From: Paraphysoderma sedebokerense
Taxonomy: Eukaryota > Blastocladiomycota > Physodermatomycetes > Physodermatales > Physodermataceae
DNA: 64,000 bases
NCBI GenBank assembly: GCA_025602915.1
Contig: JAHLJZ010000012.1
Location: forward strand, 124,001 to 188,000
Direction of reading: 5' to 3'
Part shown: piece after piece, positions 61,410 to 64,000 of the stretch
How positions within the stretch are numbered: position 1 is the stretch's first letter
Layout: every line of letters starts with the position of its first letter
Position numbers and translations under genes: made by a program
Notes under the pieces: model-generated
The model's input: only the letters and a program-made list of their open reading frames with translations
Databases searched by the model: none
What the model was told of the DNA's origin: nothing

Positions 61410-64000
61410 ATGCTCCGACTGTCAATACCCACAAGTATAATAATATCACTTCTCCTGAGGTCCGTTGTAATTTGTCTAATTTTACGCTCTATATTGTGTC
61501 AATTGACTAACCATACATACCGTCTATTCCTTCTTAATTTTCTAGTTTTTTCCTTGCCATTCAATCGAATGCGCTTGCTGCAATGCGGCCCCATGTTCAG
61601 ATACAAGGTAATAAATGCAGTGTGAAATGGAGATGTGTTTTTTCAAGAAATGACTAACAATTTTGTAATTAGCCAAGCTATCGGAGGATTTTTACAATTC
61701 CAATTCCAAATCGCGGCAGTTTTCAAAGATTACTTCGCATAAAGTTGTGATCACAGTCGCACATCTCGATACAAAAAAGAACGCTTTCGTTCCATTCAGG
61801 AATCAAGTAGTATCCTTGAAAGTAAAAGAATCCGATATTCCGGTGATAATACACCAAGCTGGTCTACTTCGACCTTCCACGTTCAAAAAAGATCAAATTT
61901 ACAACCTCAAGTCCAATGATGCTGGTCGTGTATCGTTTTCGATTCCCATTCAAGAAGATGGCATACTTGAAAATGATAAAACCAATGCAATCTTGAAAGC
62001 TATTCGATTGCCGCCTATCCTTGTCCGAACTTCATTCATGGAACAGAACGATTGGGTCGTCACTCATCCGGATTTCGCCACATTCCATGAACTCAGCACC
62101 ATCACCCCTAATACTCTCATGTCTATCAACCCTTCCATGAAAAATAATGTTGCCGTATCAACCAGCAGCATGGTTCGCAATGTTATGAGTGAAGCCATGA
62201 AATCAGTTCCTGTTGTTAGCAATACGAATTCTCGACGACGATTGAACAGAAGAACCTTGCTAAAACGAAATCATCAATATGACGCATTAGAATGGAAAAC
62301 CAATGACAATTCTTACATGGCGGAAAGAGACCTCCTGGCAACCTATCAAACATCCGGTGAAGATCTGGTCACATTTGAACGAGTGCTCCCTCCCGCCTCT
62401 TTAAAGAGCTGGTCATTCTTCCTCGACAAGTCAAAACTCGCATGCCATTATGATACTTCTGATCGTCGACTTGCGTCCAGAGGACTGCGAGATTGGTGGG
62501 GTAATGTTACCGATACTATCACCCAAACTTTCGAAGATTCTCCGAAATCTGTTGCCAATGCTGAGAAGTTCGAATTGAGCAATACTGATGAAGGAGGCTT
62601 CGTTTTGACGATTCAAGAAATCGGCGGTGCCATTAAACGAGTTATCATGAATACGGTTAAGGATATCGTTTCTGTGGTAAAAGATGTATTAGATGCAATT
62701 GGTGTTGGGTTTAAGAAACTGTTGAAGGGGATTAGGGTTAGTCCTAACTCTTGTCAGTATGATTTAGGATGAGACTGACAATCTTTTTTTTATAGAAAAT
62801 TTTTGCTTGGGATTCCGTTCTACGTACCAACCGATTTCTTACTCATTACGTCCATTCTGTCAAAGGCTTGGTACCAAAAATGGTTGAATTACAATCGAAT
62901 CGGTTCGAACGATACATGCAAAACGTGTCTGCAAACATCCATGATAATATCAACTCTATTGTTAAAAACTTTGGTGGTAACATCACCCTCAACGTTTTGC
63001 CGGCTAAGCTCCGATTCAACGCTACAAACAGCACCGTTCCCCCCAGTGGTGGTGGTCGTCTTGTAGAGAGCATCAGTGGGGTAGAAGCCGCATTCACTCA
63101 AGACCTTTTTTTCAATAACATGGACCAAGGAGAACTGAAGAATGGTGACGAGAAAGTAGACGTGACCAATGAATTTACCAAGCTGGCAAACAATCTTATG
63201 AAAGAGCTCAATGTCGCAGAATTATTGAAAGACCCTGTCGTGGGTGATGTTACGAAGAAACTGGTTACATTTTCCGAAGACGCAAATTTTCTCGACAAAT
63301 CTTTATCCTATATTCTTGCCTACATGGATGTCATCTTACAAATGCTCACCAAATTCACCAAAAATATTACAATTGTCTCGATGAAATTCCTACCGACTTA
63401 CTACAAAATTGTCGGTAAAATCATGACTTTCGATGTCTATATTCCTCTCCTTTCCGAATTTTACAGCGAAGTTATTGGTGCTAAGACCAAGAATCTGAAC
63501 ATCCTCACTCTGTACTCCTTGATCGCCGCTGTACAAAATACGTGGTTTTACAAACTTCATTACCAAGACGAACCAATCACTCAAGCCGAGCTCGATATTT
63601 TTCGCGGTGAAAAAAATCCCAACTTGTGGCTCCTCGCTTTCAAGAAAAATGTTCAAAAACTCAACCCTGGCTCATCTAAGGATGTCACTTGGACACCAGC
63701 CCACGAAAAACGGTTTTATCAAATTATGGACTGGCAACCGAGAGGTCTGGCGTTAGCGATGACGTTGTTGGGAGGTGTGTTCTTGTATGCCGACTTGGCT
63801 GTCCAAATGACCCCATTCAAGAATGTCGTTCGTCGATTTCTCCACATGTACAGTCCGTGGCTCATTGGGATCGCAGTTTTCCCTGTTGACATGGTAATTA
63901 GCTTTTCAAATAATATATGTATTTGGCCCATCATTCTAACAAATGCTTTGTCATTTTAGTCTCCGTCTGCATCACAGTCTGATATTCTGGCAACAATGTA
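61410..64000 (+). CDS. large secreted protein of unknown family (3' partial)
   Basis: Exons 61410-61459, 61546-61607, 61673-62736 and 62796-63893 keep one frame; a fifth exon opens at 63961 and runs off the window. The first two exons join into a strong signal peptide (MLRLSIPTSIIISLLLSFFL, cleavage near AIQSNALA). After it lie a ~300-residue region with beta-like blocks and a basic linker (NSRRRLNRRTLLKRN), an amphipathic segment (GGAIKRVIMNTVKDIVSVVK, VLDAIGVGFKKLLKGI), the motif KIFAWDSVLRTNRFLTHYV, and a long helical region rich in Asn-linked glycosylation sites (several N-x-S/T). The WDxxLRTN region resembles uncharacterised large secreted fungal proteins with a 'W/F-D-x-x-L-x-T-K/N' block, but I cannot name the family. 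Size so far is over 700 residues without a membrane anchor. Confidence 0.65.

Overview
This window is nuclear DNA of a eukaryote, most likely a fungus from an early-branching (non-Dikarya) lineage. It is densely packed with spliced genes on both strands. Introns are mostly 50-150 bases with GT/AG ends, and intergenic gaps are a few hundred bases. The fungal call rests on a CRH-type GH16 cell-wall transglycosidase with a cysteine-rich chitin-binding-like N-terminus, several secreted proteins with GPI-like tails, a secreted fasciclin protein, and glucosamine-6-phosphate N-acetyltransferase. The early-branching call rests on a selenocysteine-type thioredoxin reductase, a class absent from Dikarya. 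No tRNA, rRNA, CRISPR, or mobile or viral element was recognised.

Layout. 0-4 kb: the 3' end of UBA4/MOCS3, a secreted ADP-ribosyltransferase-like gene, and the first of two secreted HExxH metalloprotease-like paralogs. 5-10.4 kb: a very long low-complexity PRRC2/BAT2-like protein. 10.7-17.9 kb: a hotdog thioesterase with a GC-AG intron, an unrecognised protein, ALG10 glucosyltransferase and a proteasome beta subunit. 18.2-21.5 kb: the highlight, a glutaredoxin-thioredoxin reductase fusion (TGR) ending Gly-Cys-Sec-Gly. 21.9-33 kb: surface and secreted proteins (Cys-rich GPI-type, TLC-domain, fasciclin, CRH), mRNA capping enzyme, TMEM18 and an erythromycin-esterase-like protein. 33-46 kb: ankyrin/coiled-coil protein, PA-TM-RING ubiquitin ligase, HDHD5-like HAD phosphatase, Tudor-like DUF2945 protein, SNU13, endonuclease/exonuclease/phosphatase protein and GNA1. 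46-64 kb: DBP4 helicase, the second HExxH paralog, an F-box protein, TAF7, an acyl-CoA-binding protein and the 5' part of a large secreted protein.

The selenoprotein locus is the strongest special signal. The reading frame reaches TGC TGA G at an exon end. Splicing adds GT TAA, which rebuilds the universal GCUG-stop tail of animal-type thioredoxin reductases. A perfect 12-bp hairpin starts 7 nt after the UGA in the spliced mRNA, and about 160 nt further on lies a hairpin with a textbook SECIS core (tandem G.A flanked by U.U, 10-bp helix, AAA in the apical loop). All Sec-related signals except the UGA lie in, or are completed by, the last exon.

Most other genes are ordinary housekeeping genes: tRNA thiolation, splicing, ribosome biogenesis, transcription, capping, proteasome and N-glycosylation. 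They sit among a noticeable number of secretome genes. Exon ends given below were read by eye from splice sites and frame continuity. Where phases sum correctly I say so; elsewhere they are approximate.
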